A stretch of 64,000 nucleotides of DNA from DATBHM01 sp963772375 (GCA_963772375.1 CAVYXG010000001.1:1916139-1980138); one strand, 5' to 3'. Shown: positions 16,347 through 25,193, counted from the first letter of the stretch. Program-made: numbers and translations. Notes: generated by a model not told the origin, from the sequence alone.

Positions 16347-16365
16347 ACCACCGCCGGGCGCCGTG

Positions 16366-16371
16366 TACCGT
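16366..16371 (+). promoter_or_regulatory. -10 hexamer TACCGT, leaderless start at 16379
   Basis: TACCGT ends 7 nt before the ATG of the DUF885-like gene; no ribosome site is present. Confidence 0.45.
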
Positions 16372-16378
16372 CTCGCGC

Positions 16379-17653
16379 ATGCGTGATCGATCCGTGCCCG
16401 AGCGATACGTGCTCCTGTGCCTGCGCGTCGGGGCGCTCGTCGAGGACTTCGTCGACGCATACATCGGACCGGCGGATTTGCGGGAGGAAGCGCTCGCCGC
16501 GGGGCCTCACGACCCTTCGGCGCTGCGCGAGGAAGCCCTGGCGCTCTTCGAGGCGACGCCGGCAGAGGACCTCGCGGAGGATCGCGTACGGTGGCTGCTC
16601 GGCCAGCTGCGCGGCCTGGAGTGCGTCACGGCCCGGCAGTCCGGCGAGGACATCACGTGGTCGGACGAGGTCGAACGGTGCTTCGGGATGCGGCCGCAGC
16701 ACGTGGACGAGGACGAGTTCCGGGCGAGCCACCGCCGGCTGGACGAGGTGCTGCCCGGGAGCGGCGACCTGGCCGGGCGGTACAACCGGTGGCTGGAGGC
16801 GGCGGAGGTTCCGCGCGAGTCGACGCTCCGGGCGATCGGGCTGCTGACCGGCGCGCTCCGGGGCCGGACGGAGGCGATCGTCGATCTGCCGCCCGGCGAG
16901 CACGCCGACTTCGAACGGGTCACCGGCGAGCCGTGGCAGGCGTTCAACCAGTACCTGGGCGGGTTGCGGAGCCTCGTCCAGGTGAACGAGGACCTGCCGC
17001 GTTCGCTGATCGACCTGGTGGACGTCGTGGCGCACGAGGCCTACCCCGGGCACCACACCGAGCGGGCGTGCAAGGAGCAGCTGCTGTGCCGGGACAGTTC
17101 GAGGCTGGAGATGTCGGTGATGATCGTCTCGGCGCCGGAGGCCGTCGTTGCGGAGGGCATCGCCACGAACGCGCTGGAGGCGGCGATCGAACCGGACGGC
17201 CTCGAGGCGCTGCTCGACGAGGCCGGCGACCTCGGCGTCCGGGTCGACCCGGCGGTGGCCCAGGTGATGCACGTGGAGGGGTGGAACCTGTTCGGCGCCG
17301 GCGCCAACGTCGCCCGGATGCTGCACGAGGACGGCCTCTCCCAGGAGGAGGCGCAGGCCTATCTGGAGGAGTGGGCGCTGTACACGCCGGAGCGAGCTGC
17401 CAAGACGGTGCGGTTCCTCACGGACCCGGGGTCGTGGACGTACGCGACCGCGTACACGGACGGGCGGCGGCTGTGCCGTTCGTTCATCGCCCGAACCCCC
17501 GGCGGGTTCCGGCGGCTCCTCACCGAGCAGGTGACGGTGTCGTCGCTCCTGGAGGCCGTCGGCCGCCCTGGGGGGGATTCTGATCCCGTTCCAGCCGCCA
17601 GTATCCCGCCGAATGCACGAACAGCGCGACGAGCCCAGCGACCAGGAACGTGA
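16379..17653 (+). CDS. DUF885-like metalloprotease family protein
   Basis: A 424-residue helical protein. The key motif is AHEAYPGHHTE, with His219-Glu220 and His225/226, the HExxxGH zinc-site pattern of the DUF885 family, which is related to M32-type helical metallopeptidases. A downstream Glu (VEGWNLF or EAVVAEGIA) probably supplies the third ligand. It may be a peptidase or amidohydrolase acting on unknown substrates. The last 45 residues (after SLLEAVGRP) are low-complexity and overlap the convergent gene by 134 nt, so the natural stop may have been lost or misread. Confidence 0.75.
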   Translation: MRDRSVPERYVLLCLRVGALVEDFVDAYIGPADLREEALAAGPHDPSALREEALALFEATPAEDLAEDRVRWLLGQLRGLECVTARQSGEDITWSDEVERCFGMRPQHVDEDEFRASHRRLDEVLPGSGDLAGRYNRWLEAAEVPRESTLRAIGLLTGALRGRTEAIVDLPPGEHADFERVTGEPWQAFNQYLGGLRSLVQVNEDLPRSLIDLVDVVAHEAYPGHHTERACKEQLLCRDSSRLEMSVMIVSAPEAVVAEGIATNALEAAIEPDGLEALLDEAGDLGVRVDPAVAQVMHVEGWNLFGAGANVARMLHEDGLSQEEAQAYLEEWALYTPERAAKTVRFLTDPGSWTYATAYTDGRRLCRSFIARTPGGFRRLLTEQVTVSSLLEAVGRPGGDSDPVPAASIPPNARTARRAQRPGT

Positions 17654-18080
17654 CTCCGGCGATCCAGTCGATGTGCCAGAAGCCCGCCACGATCCCGACG
17701 AGTGCAGCCGACTGGGCGATCACCTGAGCGACGGTCACGCTCACGGACGGGGACCGGCGTCGACGGAAGGTCTCCTGCCGGTTGACCATCAGCAGCGCGG
17801 CGAGCATCGGAATGGCCAGGGCGAACGCGATGACGGAGATCCGTGCCGACGCGTCGCGTGACGGAGCCTCGAGGAACCCCTGCACCATGACGACGGCGAT
17901 CCCGATCAGGCCGCCGTAGATCAATCCGCTCTGCCGAACCGCTTCCTCACCCCCTTCGCCGGTGAGAGCCTGCGCCTTCATACGGGCCGCTTGGGCCTCC
18001 GCTCGCTCCCCCGCTTCCTGGGCTATCCGTCTCGCCTCTCGGGCGATACGGGCATGCTCTTCCGACGAGTCCTCGCTCAC
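17520..18080 (-). CDS. Membrane protein with N-terminal coiled coil, 186 aa
   Basis: The first 45 residues are charged and heptad-like (HARIAREARRIAQEAGERAEAQAARMKAQAL), followed by four hydrophobic helices (GLIYGGLIGIAVVMVQGFL; ISVIAFALAIPMLAALL; VAQVIAQSAALVGIVAGFW; IAGVTFLVAGLVALFVHSAG) and a Pro-rich tail that overlaps the convergent DUF885-like gene. The GTG start has GAGGGG upstream. The layout resembles small actinobacterial membrane proteins of unknown role. The C-terminal 25 residues are probably not conserved. Confidence 0.65.
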   Translation of the reverse strand: MSEDSSEEHARIAREARRIAQEAGERAEAQAARMKAQALTGEGGEEAVRQSGLIYGGLIGIAVVMVQGFLEAPSRDASARISVIAFALAIPMLAALLMVNRQETFRRRRSPSVSVTVAQVIAQSAALVGIVAGFWHIDWIAGVTFLVAGLVALFVHSAGYWRLERDQNPPQGGRRPPGATTPSPAR

Positions 18081-18309
18081 TGGCCACCCCTCTCGACCTG
18101 GGATCTCCATAGTGTGCATCGCCGGGGTGGGTGCCCGCCGTGCAGCAGCATCCGGAGCAACCACCGACGATCCAGGAGCTCGTGGGCGCTGCCACGCGGC
18201 GGAGGTCGACCTCGGCGCCGACCCGGGTTCTGTGTTGATCGATTCCGCGCTCGGTGACACGCTGTCGCGCCGGTCCGAATGGCGTCCCCAGAGGAACGAG
18301 GAGGTTCGC

Positions 18310-19806
18310 ATGGCCCGTCGTCGATTGGGCGTGATCGCGGTGTTGGCGCTGTTCCTGGGCCTCGTCCCATGGCAGGCCGCGCACGCCGCGACCATCTGGA
18401 TCTGGCCCGGGCCCGCCCCCTGCGACACGACGCTCCAGGCCTGCATCGACAACGCGTCGTCGGGCGACGAGGTCCTGATCGACCAGAGCGGCGCCATCCA
18501 CGAGCAGGTCAAGATCGTCGACAAGAGCCTGACGCTCCAGCCCGAACCCGGCATCGATCCGGTGATCGACCAACTGATCGTGAGGACACTGAACACCACC
18601 AGCCCGGTCGGCGTCCTGGTCGCCCACGTCGACGTGGCCACGACGCTGTTCGTCCAGATCGAAGGCGGGTCCGGCCACACCGTGACCTTGGACCACGACA
18701 CCGCCGTGAGCTCGGGCGCCGACCCCGGCATCTACGGGACGGTCTCCTACGCGTCGACGATCAACGTCCTGCACTCGGAGGTGTCGCAGGGGGGCTTCTA
18801 CCCGGGGATCGAGCTCGTCTCGAACAATGCCAATCAGGAAGCCCTGACCTGGAACCTCGAGGGCAACCTGGTCAGCGGGAAGCTCGCGCCCATGACGCAG
18901 GCGGGCATCTACCTGAGCGCGACCGACGCGAGCTCGGTGCACGCCGACGTGGACAACAACTCGGTCTGGGACGAGGGCCAGGGGATCACGCAGGGCCAGC
19001 ACGGCGGGATCGTGCTGTTCGCGCGGGACTCCGGGAACGTCGATTTCAACCTGGTCGGCAACACCCTGGACAAGATCCACGGGGCCGGTATCGACGCCGA
19101 GAACGAACAGCATTCGCCGAGCACGTTCGGGATCGACCTGTTCAACGACATCATCGCGAACACGGGCGGGCCGGCCGTTCAACTCGTGAACGACCCCGGC
19201 ACCACCGGCCACTACGTCTTCCGCGGCGGGCACAACGACCTCTTCGGCGACAAGCAGCCGAACCACATGCTCGGCCAGAGCATCGGCCAGCACTTCACCG
19301 CCTCGCCGCAGTTCGTCGACGGGCCGACCGGGAGACTCCAGCTGCAGCCCACCTCGCCGCTGATCGACCAGGGCGACACGTGCTCGCCGGGCGGCGTCGC
19401 AGGACCCGACGCGGTGGGCAGGGACCGGCTGCACGGGCCCGCCATGGACGTGGGGGCCTTCGAGTTCGGCGCCGGGCCTCCGGGCGTGGTCGAGGTCGGG
19501 ACCAGCGGACCGGACACGTTCTTCGACGGGCCGCGCCCGGACATCCTGTGCGGGTACGGTGGCGACGACGAGCTGTTCGGGACGAACGGCGCGGACTACG
19601 TCGACGGCGGCTTCGGCAACGACCGGCTGTTCGGCGGGCCGGGAAGGGACCGGCTCTACGGCGACCAGGGGAACGACCTGCTGTGCACGAACGACGGCGT
19701 CGGCGGCGACTACCTCAACGGCGGTCCGGGTACGGACTCGTACCGCGCGGACCCCGGCGACACGAAGGTCTCGGTGGAGAAGCTCGCCGCCTGCAAGTTC
19801 TCGTGA
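18310..19806 (+). CDS. Secreted beta-helix protein with RTX-type calcium repeats
   Basis: A 498-residue protein with a Sec signal (ARRRLGVIAVLALFLG, cleavage after AAHA near residue 28). Residues 40-400 show repeated Asn/Gly-rich strands typical of right-handed parallel beta-helices (polysaccharide lyase/adhesin type), for example VDNNSVWDEG and FNLVGNTLDKIHGAGI. Residues 415-460 carry three or four hemolysin-type nonapeptides (GGDDELFG, GNDRLFG, GRDRLYG, GNDLL), which bind calcium. It is probably a wall-associated or secreted adhesin or carbohydrate-binding protein. The ATG has GAGGAGG upstream. It begins an accessory stretch; RTX plus helix genes are often horizontally mobile. Confidence 0.8.
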   Translation: MARRRLGVIAVLALFLGLVPWQAAHAATIWIWPGPAPCDTTLQACIDNASSGDEVLIDQSGAIHEQVKIVDKSLTLQPEPGIDPVIDQLIVRTLNTTSPVGVLVAHVDVATTLFVQIEGGSGHTVTLDHDTAVSSGADPGIYGTVSYASTINVLHSEVSQGGFYPGIELVSNNANQEALTWNLEGNLVSGKLAPMTQAGIYLSATDASSVHADVDNNSVWDEGQGITQGQHGGIVLFARDSGNVDFNLVGNTLDKIHGAGIDAENEQHSPSTFGIDLFNDIIANTGGPAVQLVNDPGTTGHYVFRGGHNDLFGDKQPNHMLGQSIGQHFTASPQFVDGPTGRLQLQPTSPLIDQGDTCSPGGVAGPDAVGRDRLHGPAMDVGAFEFGAGPPGVVEVGTSGPDTFFDGPRPDILCGYGGDDELFGTNGADYVDGGFGNDRLFGGPGRDRLYGDQGNDLLCTNDGVGGDYLNGGPGTDSYRADPGDTKVSVEKLAACKFS

Positions 19807-19811
19807 GGCTT

Positions 19812-20049
19812 CCCACGAGCCGAGGCGAGCCCCTTCGGCGTCCGGGGAGCCGAGCGCCCAGATGAGACCGGCTAGCGCGCTGGCCGCCAGATTGCCGAAG
19901 CTCTGGACCGCAGCGAGAAGACCGAACGCCGATCCCCTGAGCTCCATTGGAGCGAGTGCCGCCACCGGGGCGCTCTGGGCGGTCTCGGTGCGGACGATCC
20001 CGATCCCCGCGAGCACGAAGGCGAGACCGAGGAGAAGCAGATTCGGGCC
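19812..20049 (-). pseudogene. MFS transporter C-terminal remnant
   Basis: About 80 residues read clearly as the last two helices of a major-facilitator permease: LLLLGLAFVLAGIGIVRTE, then APMELRGSAFGLLAAVQSFG and LAASALAGLIWALGSP. There is no start, no upstream transporter and no stop at the right place; the flanking residues are nonsense. It is debris of a full-size permease of about 400 residues, so the locus has suffered a large deletion. Confidence 0.65.
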
Positions 20050-20059
20050 CGGCAGGCAG

Positions 20060-20215
20060 GGTGCCATTGCTCTCGAGGACGTAGATCTCCGGTCCCGAAC
20101 CAAGGGTGATCCCGTGTGTGCGCCGTCGTGGTCACCTCACGGCGAATGGATCGCCTTCGCGAGCGGCGGGGGCGAGGGTACTCGTATCGAGCTCCTGGCC
20201 GCTGAAGGCGATCAC
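20060..20215 (+). pseudogene. TolB/PD40-like beta-propeller remnant
   Basis: About 50 residues resemble one WD40-like (PD40) blade: PSWSPHGEWIAFASGGGEG followed by IELLAAEGDHV. There is no start codon or second blade in frame. The antisense strand nearby also gives a blade-like string (AWSSEGDVIAFSG), so one of the two is coincidence. Treated as a remnant. Confidence 0.4.
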
Positions 20216-20552
20216 GTCTCCCTCCGAGGACCACGCCTGATCCGAGGCGTCGACCGGTCCAGGCGTGAGTCGAGTCGGCTCACCGCTGGGCGGACGACAC
20301 GAACAGCGCATACTGGACCGCGCCCTGTCCGATCCCGCCAACACTTTGGCGGCGTTCGAACCGGCAATTCGGACAAACCGGGTAGGGGATGATCTGGTGT
20401 CGATGAGGGCCGGGGACACCCGGCGGTTGCTCCCGAAACGGCGACCCCCGCCAGGCACGGAGCCCGCGCGGCGAACAGGTTTGCCTTTCCCGAGCGACGG
20501 CGTGATCCTTCAGGCGTCGGCCAATCGGGCATTCGAAGCGTGGAGGTGATGG

Positions 20553-21209
20553 ATGGTGGCAGAGAGGGCGGTTCCCCAGACCATCCGGATCGGCGAACCC
20601 CGAGTCTCGCAGTGGCTATTCGGGTCGCCCGGGGCGGCGTGGATCTGGCTCCTGGTCCGGATCTATCTCGGGTACCTGTGGCTGCACGCCGGATGGGAGA
20701 AGCTCACCGGGACCTCGGGAGGCACCTGGACGTGGCACGTGAGGTTCACCAAGGAGTCCTGGCTCCGCTCGACCGCGGGACTGAAGGGATTCGCCGCGTT
20801 CGCCCTCACGAACACCAAGGGCCCGAACGCCCCGGTCAACTACGGCTGGTACGCGGCCTTCCTGCGGTGGCTGGAGCACGGCGGCGGCTGGATCGCTCCG
20901 ATCATCGCCCTCGGGGAGACCGCGATCGGCCTGTGCCTGTTCCTCGGGCTGTTCACCGGGATCGCCGCGTTCCTCGGAGCCCTGCTCACGACCGCATTCG
21001 GCCTGGCCGGCATCGCCGGGGTGAACCCGATCTTCCTGGTCCTCGAGGTGTTCATCGTGCTCGCCTGGCGGAACGCCGGCTGGATCGGTCTCGACCGGTA
21101 CGTGCTTCCGAAGCTCGGCACGCCGTGGGAGCCTGGGCCCGTGTTCAATCACGAACAGGCGGCGGCCTCTCAGACGGCCGGGTCGGGAGGGCCTGGCGGT
21201 TCGGCGTGA
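20553..21209 (+). CDS. DoxX-family membrane protein
   Basis: A 218-residue protein with four helices and the DoxX pattern: WIWLLVRIYLGYLWLHAGWEKL with the Gly/Trp/Lys end of helix 1, then IAPIIALGETAIGLCLFLGL, IAAFLGALLTTAFGLAG, and a final WRNAGWIGLDRYV. The region between helices 1 and 2 has a large insert of about 70 residues (LKGFAAFALTNTKGPNAPV), as in DoxD-type and TQO-small-subunit-like members. By family these are linked to redox or thiosulfate:quinone functions, but most DoxX proteins have no known role. The ATG has GGAGG 6 nt upstream. It stands alone. Confidence 0.75.
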   Translation: MVAERAVPQTIRIGEPRVSQWLFGSPGAAWIWLLVRIYLGYLWLHAGWEKLTGTSGGTWTWHVRFTKESWLRSTAGLKGFAAFALTNTKGPNAPVNYGWYAAFLRWLEHGGGWIAPIIALGETAIGLCLFLGLFTGIAAFLGALLTTAFGLAGIAGVNPIFLVLEVFIVLAWRNAGWIGLDRYVLPKLGTPWEPGPVFNHEQAAASQTAGSGGPGGSA

Positions 21210-21751
21210 CCCGGGTTCACGAGAAACCGGAGGTGCTCTCGTCTGCACTGGATTGTCGAGAAGGCGTGACCGCACGGCAAACGACTCCGGCTCGGGCACC
21301 CAGAGGAACAGCTCGACGAGCCCGAGGCGGCCGGTTTCGCTCATTCACCCGCGGATTCTGGAGGGCGAACGGTCTGAGTGACCCGCGTGACCTACCGGTC
21401 GCCGCACCCCATCAATCTGGCGCGCCGACCGATGAGAGCCGGAGCGGGTCAGCCAGGGCGAGACTCCGAGGCCTCGTGCTCAGGCAGGCGCGGAAGGCGA
21501 TTGCTGGTTTGCGTCGCGGCCGTCGACCGGCGATTCGACTCCGGGCCAGAGGGCGTCCCGACGCTCCCCACGCGGACCTCGTAGTGGCGCGTCCACGTCG
21601 CTCCGCACCTCAGCCACACGAACGAGTAGCTCAGATGCTCCGCTCGGACCCGCAGAGCCACTCACCCCATGCGGTGCCCGTCAACGACCCGCAGGCGCCC
21701 AGGCTCGACACCCGAAGCGCCTATCCGAGCCGAGAACCCAACCGGGCAGCA
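21210..21751. other. 542-bp gap, no supported feature
   Basis: Several short frames exist on both strands but none has family-like sequence, ribosome site or codon pattern. A tRNA-like scrap (GAGTAGCTCAGATGC near 21623) cannot be extended to a cloverleaf. I see nothing functional. Confidence 0.5.
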
Positions 21752-22429
21752 TCAGCCCGCCGGGTGCAGCCGCCGCCCTCCTGGCGGCCGTGAGCCCCAG
21801 CGTGTCACGGGGCTCCCGACGTGGGCGTGCGAGGGATGGCCGACCCGCCGGTACCCCGCGGCGAGCAGCAGCGCCCCGGGAACGATTCCCCCGACGACGG
21901 CGATCGCCGCGTCGGAGGCTCCGGCCATTGTCGCCACAAGGCCCGCCACGCCGCACGCCGTGATGGCGCCGCCAAGCCACACGTAGAAGGACTGCCGCCA
22001 CACGCGAGCGAGCGCGAAGAAGTGAACGCCCACCACCACGGAGACCCAGGCGACCACGGCGTGGGGTGCGTGCAACGCGAGGCTGACGACCGCCCATCCG
22101 CCCACGATGGTTGCTGATTCGAAGGCCGCCACGACCCAGAAGGGGCGACTGAAGGCCATACCCTGAGATTGGTCACTCTTGGGCTCCACGACGGCACGCC
22201 GGGTCGCGATGACGAGGCCCGCGAAGGCCGCGATCGCCAGCACCCGAAGCGCCGCGGCCACGGTCGAGGGGAGCGACCCGGCGTTGACGACCACGTAGAC
22301 GAGGCCAAAGACGCCACCGATGAGCCGAAGCATCCGTGCCCTGGTAGCGGACACCGGCCTCTTCGCCGGTCCGTGGCGCACCGGCAGGTTCCCTGATCGC
22401 GATTGCCGACGGTCGGATGCACGTTGCAT
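21752..22429 (-). CDS. Integral membrane protein, 225 aa
   Basis: After a charged 30-residue head there are six or seven hydrophobic helices (GGVFGLVYVVVNAGSL; VLAIAAFAGLVIATRRA; FWVVAAFESATIVGGWAVV; AWVSVVVGVHFFALARVW; VWLGGAITACGVAGLVA; GIVPGALLLAAGY). No known family motif. The ATG has GGGAGG 5 nt upstream. It lies 10 nt after the YrdB-like gene in the same direction, so MBL, YrdB-like and this protein form a three-gene operon. The last 20 residues are Pro/Gly/Arg-rich. Confidence 0.65.
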   Translation of the reverse strand: MQRASDRRQSRSGNLPVRHGPAKRPVSATRARMLRLIGGVFGLVYVVVNAGSLPSTVAAALRVLAIAAFAGLVIATRRAVVEPKSDQSQGMAFSRPFWVVAAFESATIVGGWAVVSLALHAPHAVVAWVSVVVGVHFFALARVWRQSFYVWLGGAITACGVAGLVATMAGASDAAIAVVGGIVPGALLLAAGYRRVGHPSHAHVGSPVTRWGSRPPGGRRLHPAG

Positions 22430-22439
22430 GGTTCCTCCC

Positions 22440-22850
22440 TCACATCGGATGCGCGGGCCCGGGCCGTTTCAGCAGGCGCCCTCCCTGCGCGTAGACGAGT
22501 CCGTGGTAGGCGATCGACACGACGCCCAGTGCCCAACCCAAGGCGTGCCGCCCGGCCACGTACCACGCCGCCGCGGCCAGGCCCGAGATCGCAAGCTCCT
22601 CCACCAAGCGGAGCGGCTCGGACCACCGTCCGGCCTGATGGAAGTCCACGAGGCCCCAGAACCCGAAGCCGACCACCGAGGCGCCGATCGCGAGCGCGAT
22701 CCTCGATCCCGTGCTCGAGCCCGTGTGGAAGCCCCATGTCGCGAGCGCGGCGACGATCCCGAGCTCCATGAGGACGCGCAGCGACAGAGTGATCCATGTC
22801 ACGGTGCCGGTATTCGGCTCAGCTCGCGTGTTCCGGCCGGCCGCTGTCAC
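22440..22850 (-). CDS. YrdB/DUF2568-family membrane protein
   Basis: A 136-residue four-helix protein with the DUF2568 layout: LRVLMELGIVAALATWGFHTG, ALAIGASVVGFGFWGLVDF, LRLVEELAISGLAAAAWYV and a final ALGWALGVVSIAYHGLVY. The GTG start overlaps the stop of the MBL gene by 4 nt (GTGA), so the two are translationally coupled. No function is established for the family. Confidence 0.75.
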   Translation of the reverse strand: MTAAGRNTRAEPNTGTVTWITLSLRVLMELGIVAALATWGFHTGSSTGSRIALAIGASVVGFGFWGLVDFHQAGRWSEPLRLVEELAISGLAAAAWYVAGRHALGWALGVVSIAYHGLVYAQGGRLLKRPGPAHPM

Positions 22851-23578
22851 GACCGGCCCGCGGCCCGGGCAACCCTGATCGCCTCGGGCACCGAGTCGGT
22901 CCAGGGCTCCCCGTGGCCCGGAAGGATCACCTCCGCCGCCACCGGCTCGAGTGCTGCGAGCGACGTGAGGGCCAAGTCGGTGTCCCGGTTGAACCCCGAT
23001 GGCATGATCTGCGGTCCGGTCCGCCCGGTGAGCGGGTTCCTGGTGACGAGGGCGTCTCCGGAGAGCAGAGCGCGTCGATCCTCGAAGAACAGGGCGGCGG
23101 TGCCCGGCGTGTGTCCAGGGGCGTGCACGACCCGGGGACTGCCCGGGACGTCGATGGTCTCCCCGTCGTCATAGCCGGAGACCTCCTGCACTGGTACGAC
23201 CTTCGCGCCGCCCCGGCGGGTCAAGGAGAAGAGGGTGCGGTAGAACTCGGCGCGGAGCAGGTACTTCGCCATGCCGCCGTCGTTCTTCCCGGGCTTCCCA
23301 CCCTTGGCCACGTCCACGTCGTTGTCGTGAACCCACACCGTGGCGCCGGCTGTGGTTCTGACGCGCTCGGCGAAGCCGGTGTGATCCGCGTGCGCGTGGG
23401 TCAGCAGAACGGCGCGGACATCGTCCAGCGCCGCGCCGAGGGAGGACAGCGCCACCTCCATGGCGCGCCAGTCCTTCGGTGTCCCAGCGTCGACCAGGAC
23501 GAAGGCGCCTCCCTCCTCGACCAGATAGAAGTTGACGACGCCTTGCGTGACGCGGTGGATTCCCTTGGCTACTTCCAA
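22847..23578 (-). CDS. Metallo-beta-lactamase-fold hydrolase
   Basis: A 243-residue MBL-fold enzyme with the metal motif THAHADHTG, a downstream HAPGHTPGT, the bridging Asp in LLSGDALV and the final His in ILPGHGEPW; all dinuclear-site ligands are present. The layout (VNFYLVEEGGAFVLVDAGTP) matches glyoxalase II-like/quorum-lactonase-like hydrolases; the substrate is unknown. The start is TTG with a G-rich ribosome site just before it. The gene is preceded by a 150-nt leader with a TetR-type operator over the predicted transcription start, so it is probably repressor-controlled. Confidence 0.85.
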   Translation of the reverse strand: MEVAKGIHRVTQGVVNFYLVEEGGAFVLVDAGTPKDWRAMEVALSSLGAALDDVRAVLLTHAHADHTGFAERVRTTAGATVWVHDNDVDVAKGGKPGKNDGGMAKYLLRAEFYRTLFSLTRRGGAKVVPVQEVSGYDDGETIDVPGSPRVVHAPGHTPGTAALFFEDRRALLSGDALVTRNPLTGRTGPQIMPSGFNRDTDLALTSLAALEPVAAEVILPGHGEPWTDSVPEAIRVARAAGRS

Positions 23579-23709
23579 ATTTGATCACCCCCCGAATCGA
23601 TGACACCCCGAAACAGATCGTGGGCGACAGGTACGGTTTCAAGCCCTCGGCCTCGGCGGATAGGAGTCCCGCTCCACGACGGCCTGTGGCCACTGGTCTA
23701 GTTCCAGAA

Positions 23710-23736
23710 AACCGACTGGTCGGTTCTTTCAGCCTA
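23710..23736 (-). promoter_or_regulatory. TetR-type operator at a TAGGCT promoter
   Basis: AACCGACTGGTCGGTT (23710-23725) is a perfect 7-bp palindrome with a 2-bp centre, a form common for TetR-family operators. On the minus strand it lies 5 nt after a TAGGCT -10 hexamer (23736-23731), so it covers the expected transcription start of the MBL operon. No TetR gene is in the window. Confidence 0.6.
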
Positions 23737-23867
23737 CCATATCGCGACACGAGATCGCCCGATTGTCCTCCGACCAGAGCGAGTTCCTGCTTCGCCGGAG
23801 AGACATCATGTGCGGAAGCAGCGCGACGCTCGCGGCCGCGCAGGCGCAGATCGACCGAGTAACCGGT

Positions 23868-24361
23868 GCGGGCCTTGACCCTTCGGGCCCGGTGGGCGGC
23901 CATGGCCTCGTCGACGGTCCCGGCCGGGCGGCCCTTGCCGCGGATGAGGAGCTCGGCCGTGGCCCCCAGGTCACGGGCGTCGGACTTCAGCGAGCGCAGG
24001 AGGTCCTGCGCCGGTTCTCTTTGACCTGGGCCGGGTTCAGCAGCACCACGTCGAGCCCCTGGTCGAAGAGCCTTGCCTGCAGCACCTGGTGGTAGTAGCC
24101 GGCCTGCTCCAGCCCGATCTGGGTCCAGCTGGCCTCCCGATCGGCGACCGCTTGGTCAACGGCCCGGGCGAAGGTCCCGAAGCCGCGCTCGTCGAGGCGG
24201 AACGTGAAGGGGGCGACGATCACCTCACCCGAGAAGTCGCACACCAGCGCGGCCGCGGTGTGCTTGCCGACGTCGATCGGGACCGCCAGCAACCGCCCTG
24301 GCTCGACACCCCGGATGCGTTGGCCGAACGCCCGGTGCAGACCACCTCCGATGTAGCCCAT
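23868..24361 (-). mobile_element. Broken IS110-family transposase remnant
   Basis: The N-terminal DEDD domain of an IS110 transposase is recognisable: VPIDVGKHTAAALV with the first Asp, then IGLEQAGYYHQVL with the Glu and LNPAQVKENR. A 1-nt shift near 24003 moves the frame to QDLLRSLKSDARDLG, which holds the last Asp motif, then GKGRPAG and RARRVKART, after which homology stops at about residue 165 of a usual 400. The C-terminal Ser-containing transposase domain is missing. No terminal repeats are seen, as expected for IS110. It is a dead element in the accessory stretch. Confidence 0.8.
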
Positions 24362-24873
24362 GATCACCTCCTCGTGTAGAGGCTCATCAGGGTTGTTCAT
24401 GCACCCTGGAGAACCTCAGGTGGTGGAACCTGGGCGAGGTGTATCAGCTCAGCCTTCGTTCGACCGTGGCGAGCAGGACTCTCGCGGGCCTCAGCGGCTT
24501 CACTCAGGTGACCACCAGGGTGTAGGGACATGACCCCGCCAGCGCATGCGTTTGCAGGGCGATCGGACACGGGAAAGCGCCATCTACGAGGCCATATCTC
24601 CCGAATTTGGAAAGCCCGTGGACGAGAGGGGACGCTACTTAAACCTACCCACCGGTAGGCTTGCTGCCCTGAATACCCTCGCCGCCAGCGGCTTCGCGGA
24701 GCGGGTCCGCCAACTGGACTCCCCCATGTCCCATTAGCGAGGCACTGCAGGGATACATTCCCGGCTCCCGGGGTCGTCCGTAACGTCGAATGACAGACGC
24801 TCGCCTGAGCGAGCCGACCCTCCTATGATCAGTCCGAATGATTGTCAGGTATTGATCCCCGAAGGGGTCGCCG
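24362..24873. other. 512-bp AT-richer gap with a 6-bp inverted repeat
   Basis: One 63-codon frame (24546-24737) has no family-like sequence and no ribosome site. CCTACC-CACC-GGTAGG (24644-24659) is a perfect inverted repeat, and TATGAT at 24825 could be a -10 for the lipoprotein at 24874. A small hairpin (24856-24871) precedes that gene. No RNA family is recognised. Confidence 0.45.
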
Positions 24874-25179
24874 GTGTGTGTCACGCGAAGGGTCGTCTTG
24901 GTCGCCGCGCTGGCAGCTGCGATCACGGTCGCGTGTAGCGGTGGACGCGGGAACTCGAGGCCGTCTTCATTCGCCACAGGCTCCGGGGTCGTCAATGGCC
25001 GTGTGGCCGTCAACAGATCGACCGTCTTCTGCGTGGACCGTCCCGGCGGGATCCGCACCTGCTTTCACTACGGGATGGATGCGGAGGTACCGGAGGGATT
25101 GAGGATGGGAGACGAGGTCACTGTGGTTCTGATCGACGGCCTGGTTGACCGCGTGGTGCTCACGATCGGTGGGCAGTAG
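24874..25179 (+). CDS. Small lipoprotein, 101 aa
   Basis: The GTG start gives a signal VLVAALAAAITVAC with the lipobox ITVAC, so the protein is membrane-anchored on the outside. The mature 80 residues contain STVFCVDRPGGIRTCFHYG (two Cys, perhaps a disulfide) and DEVTVVLIDGLVDRVVL, a beta-rich pattern. Unknown family. It lies 14 nt upstream of a membrane-anchored protein in the same direction; both may be one unit. GC content of this neighbourhood is visibly lower than in the flanks. Confidence 0.6.
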   Translation: MCVTRRVVLVAALAAAITVACSGGRGNSRPSSFATGSGVVNGRVAVNRSTVFCVDRPGGIRTCFHYGMDAEVPEGLRMGDEVTVVLIDGLVDRVVLTIGGQ

Positions 25180-25193
25180 ACCCCGAGGCTGGG

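Larger units (their letters stand above)
19807..20552. other. 746-bp gap with pseudogene debris
   Basis: No intact gene. It contains an MFS transporter remnant on the minus strand and a beta-propeller-like remnant on the plus strand (listed separately). The last 300 bp (20240-20540) show no convincing coding frame or RNA. Confidence 0.6.

Noticed and set aside
18279..19865. Long +2-frame ORF across the RTX gene
   Set aside because: Arg/Pro/Gly-only shadow of the beta-helix gene without a signal or motif.
20132..20458. Second propeller-like frame on the minus strand (AWSSEGDVIAFSG)
   Set aside because: It is antisense to a better blade-like string and lacks further repeats; most likely coincidence.
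20541..20549. TGGAGGTGA as a copy of the tRNA-Ala 3' end (att site)
   Set aside because: Only 9 bp match and the sequence is explained as the ribosome site of the DoxX gene.
20553..21209. DoxX protein as a thiosulfate:quinone oxidoreductase subunit tied to the sulfur operon
   Set aside because: It is 10 kb away, alone, and DoxX-family proteins have many roles.
21620..21640. tRNA-like string GAGTAGCTCAGATGC
   Set aside because: No acceptor, anticodon or T-arm can be paired around it.
24546..24737. 63-codon frame in the IS110 flank
   Set aside because: No ribosome site, no family-like sequence, and it contains an inverted repeat.
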